6,236 nt of DNA from Actinomycetota bacterium. GTDB lineage: Bacteria > Actinomycetota > Actinomycetes > Propionibacteriales > Nocardioidaceae. The DNA lies in assembly GCA_009702305.1 (NCBI GenBank), contig WLIH01000173.1, forward strand, positions 1 through 6,236, in the 5' to 3' direction. This document shows, one piece after another, positions 5,157-6,236 of this stretch. Within the stretch, counting starts at the first letter, position 1. Every line of letters starts with the position of its first letter. A program made the translations under genes and the position numbers. The notes below the pieces were generated by a model. It ran no database searches. It was not told where the DNA came from and saw only the letters and a program-made list of their open reading frames with translations.

Positions 5157-5798
5157 GTGAACCAGAACTCCAGCCCTTCGGCGTACGCCCCCACCATGGG
5201 CGGGGGCGGACTCAACGTCCTCGACGACCACATCTACCAGCGCCTGCTGCGCGAGCGCATCGTGTTCCTCGGCTCCGAGGTCCGCGACCAGAACGCGAAC
5301 GCCATCTGCGCCCAGCTGCTGCTGCTCTCGGCGGAGGACCCCGAGGCAGACATTTTCCTGCACATCAACTCGCCCGGTGGCTCCGTGGACGCCGGCATGG
5401 CGATCTACGACACCATGAACTACATCCCCAACGACGTGGCGACGGTCGGCATGGGCCTGGCCGCCTCGATGGGGCAGTTCCTGCTGTGCGCCGGCACCAA
5501 GGGCAAGCGCTACGCCCTGCCGCACGCGCGGATCATGATGCACCAGCCGTCCTCCGGCATGGGCGGCTCGGCCTCCGACATCAAGATCCAGGCCCAGCAG
5601 TCGCTGCACATCAAGAAGGTGCTGCTCGACCTGATCGCCGAGCACACCGGCCAGCCCGTCGAGCAGGTCATCGCCGACGCCGACCGTGACCGGTGGTTCA
5701 CCGCCGACCAGGCCCAGGAGTACGGCCTCGTCGACCAGGTCATCAAGAGCGCCCGCGAAGCAGCCGACGAGGGCCGTCCGGCCCGGCAGAAGGACTGA
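5157..5798 (+). CDS. clpP1: ATP-dependent Clp protease proteolytic subunit ClpP1
   Basis: Starting at GTG 5157 the product has 213 residues. I prefer this start because the -10 box at 5144-5149 would make it leaderless; the frame is open back to GTG 5121, but that codon lies upstream of the predicted transcript. ATG 5196 (Met14) is another option, since ClpP proteins have cleavable N-terminal propeptides. ClpP is a serine peptidase forming stacked heptamer rings that degrade proteins unfolded by ClpX or ClpC. The catalytic triad is complete: Ser104 in GLAASMGQF, His129 in MMHQPS and Asp178 in DRDRWF, with the same Ser-Asp spacing as E. coli ClpP. The substrate-strand motif [11 protein letters not shown] is at 70-80. 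clpP2 follows after 3 nt, so the two are co-transcribed and, as in mycobacteria, probably assemble into a mixed ClpP1P2 barrel. It is likely activated by ClgR. Confidence 0.95.
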   Translation: MNQNSSPSAYAPTMGGGGLNVLDDHIYQRLLRERIVFLGSEVRDQNANAICAQLLLLSAEDPEADIFLHINSPGGSVDAGMAIYDTMNYIPNDVATVGMGLAASMGQFLLCAGTKGKRYALPHARIMMHQPSSGMGGSASDIKIQAQQSLHIKKVLLDLIAEHTGQPVEQVIADADRDRWFTADQAQEYGLVDQVIKSAREAADEGRPARQKD

Positions 5799-5801
5799 CA
5801 C

Positions 5802-6236
5802 ATGAACTACTACATCCCGCAGTGGGAAGAGCGCACGTCCTACGGCTTCCGACGGATCGACCCGTACGGCAAGCTCTTCGAGGAGCGCATCATCTACCTC
5901 GGCACGCCGATCTCGGACGACGTCGCCAACGCGGTGATCGCCCAGCTGCTGTGCCTGCAGTCGATGAACCCCGACCAGGACATCAGCATCTACATCAATT
6001 CTCCGGGCGGCTCGTTCACCGCGCTCACGGCGATCTACGACACGATGAAGTTCATCAAGCCCGACGTGCAGACGGTCTGCCTGGGCCAGGCGGCCTCCGC
6101 GGCGGCGATCCTGCTCGCGGCCGGCACGCCCGGCAAGCGGCTCGCGCTGCCGAACAGCCGGATCCTGATCCACCAGCCCTACACCGAGGGCACCTTCGGC
6201 CAGACCTCCGACATCGAGATCCAGGCCAACGAGATC
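5802..6236 (+). CDS. clpP2: Clp protease proteolytic subunit ClpP2, 3' end beyond window
   Basis: The frame opens at ATG 5802, 3 nt after the clpP1 stop, and runs for 145 codons to the window edge without a stop, so roughly the last quarter or more is missing. The N-terminal [13 protein letters not shown] is characteristic of actinobacterial ClpP2. [18 protein letters not shown] is at 65-82. The catalytic Ser99 lies in GQAASAAAI and His124 in LIHQPY; the Asp is outside the window. The serine loop differs from ClpP1 (GQAASAAA instead of GLAASMGQ), as is usual for ClpP2. No Shine-Dalgarno of its own is obvious: the bases before the ATG are the end of clpP1 (AGAAGGACTGACAC), where AGAAGG at 5788-5793 could serve at 8 nt spacing. 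Translation is probably coupled to clpP1. clpX would be expected further downstream. Confidence 0.95.
   Translation, partial: MNYYIPQWEERTSYGFRRIDPYGKLFEERIIYLGTPISDDVANAVIAQLLCLQSMNPDQDISIYINSPGGSFTALTAIYDTMKFIKPDVQTVCLGQAASAAAILLAAGTPGKRLALPNSRILIHQPYTEGTFGQTSDIEIQANEI

Noticed and set aside
3334..5160. 608-residue + strand open frame starting inside the palindrome
   Set aside because: It is an Arg/Ala/Pro-rich frame-shifted shadow of the hydrolase and SRPBCC genes; GHSLGG and the other triad motifs are in the frame starting at 3371.
3593..5233. 546-residue minus-strand open frame opposite the hydrolase and SRPBCC genes
   Set aside because: It spans several + strand genes with recognisable motifs, has no domain of its own and has the Arg/Gly/Asp bias of an antisense shadow.
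5043..6173. 376-residue minus-strand open frame opposite clpP1 and clpP2
   Set aside because: It covers both clpP genes, whose catalytic residues are intact, and its own translation shows no motif.

Overview
The window is very GC-rich, with GTG starts, TAnnnT-type -10 boxes, probable leaderless genes and adjacent clpP1 and clpP2 genes. All of this points to a chromosome segment from an actinomycete. Protein sequences and gene order suggest Nocardioides or a relative (family Nocardioidaceae), but that placement is inference. Every supported gene is on the + strand. The long minus-strand open frames are high-GC shadows.

Layout. A complete tRNA-Pro (anticodon TGG, CCA encoded) opens the window. 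Next comes a small secreted protein of unknown family with four cysteines, closed by a GC-rich hairpin. It is followed by an unusual one-component protein with an N-terminal helix-turn-helix domain joined to a multi-pass membrane domain resembling the substrate-binding (S) subunit of ECF vitamin transporters, also closed by a hairpin. Then comes tig (trigger factor) with its own promoter, a strong Shine-Dalgarno and a start at GTG 1914. A 40-nt perfect palindrome after tig overlaps the promoter of a probably leaderless lipase-like alpha/beta hydrolase gene, which is followed 9 nt later by an SRPBCC-fold gene. The window ends with clpP1 and the 5' part of clpP2, which are 3 nt apart.

How the genes fit together. 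tig, clpP1 and clpP2 form a protein-quality-control block: trigger factor folds nascent chains at the ribosome exit, and ClpP1 and ClpP2 build the mixed proteolytic barrel fed by Clp ATPases. Upstream of clpP1 is a candidate binding site for ClgR, the actinobacterial activator of clp genes, centred near -59 of a predicted leaderless promoter. The hydrolase and SRPBCC genes sit between tig and clpP1 and have no obvious proteostasis role.

The most novel items are the HTH/ECF-S-like fusion and the 40-nt palindrome that may act as both tig terminator and operator. No CRISPR array, insertion sequence or integrase is visible. No gap between genes exceeds 300 bases; the longest are about 170 bases (88-254) and 147 bases (1767-1913).
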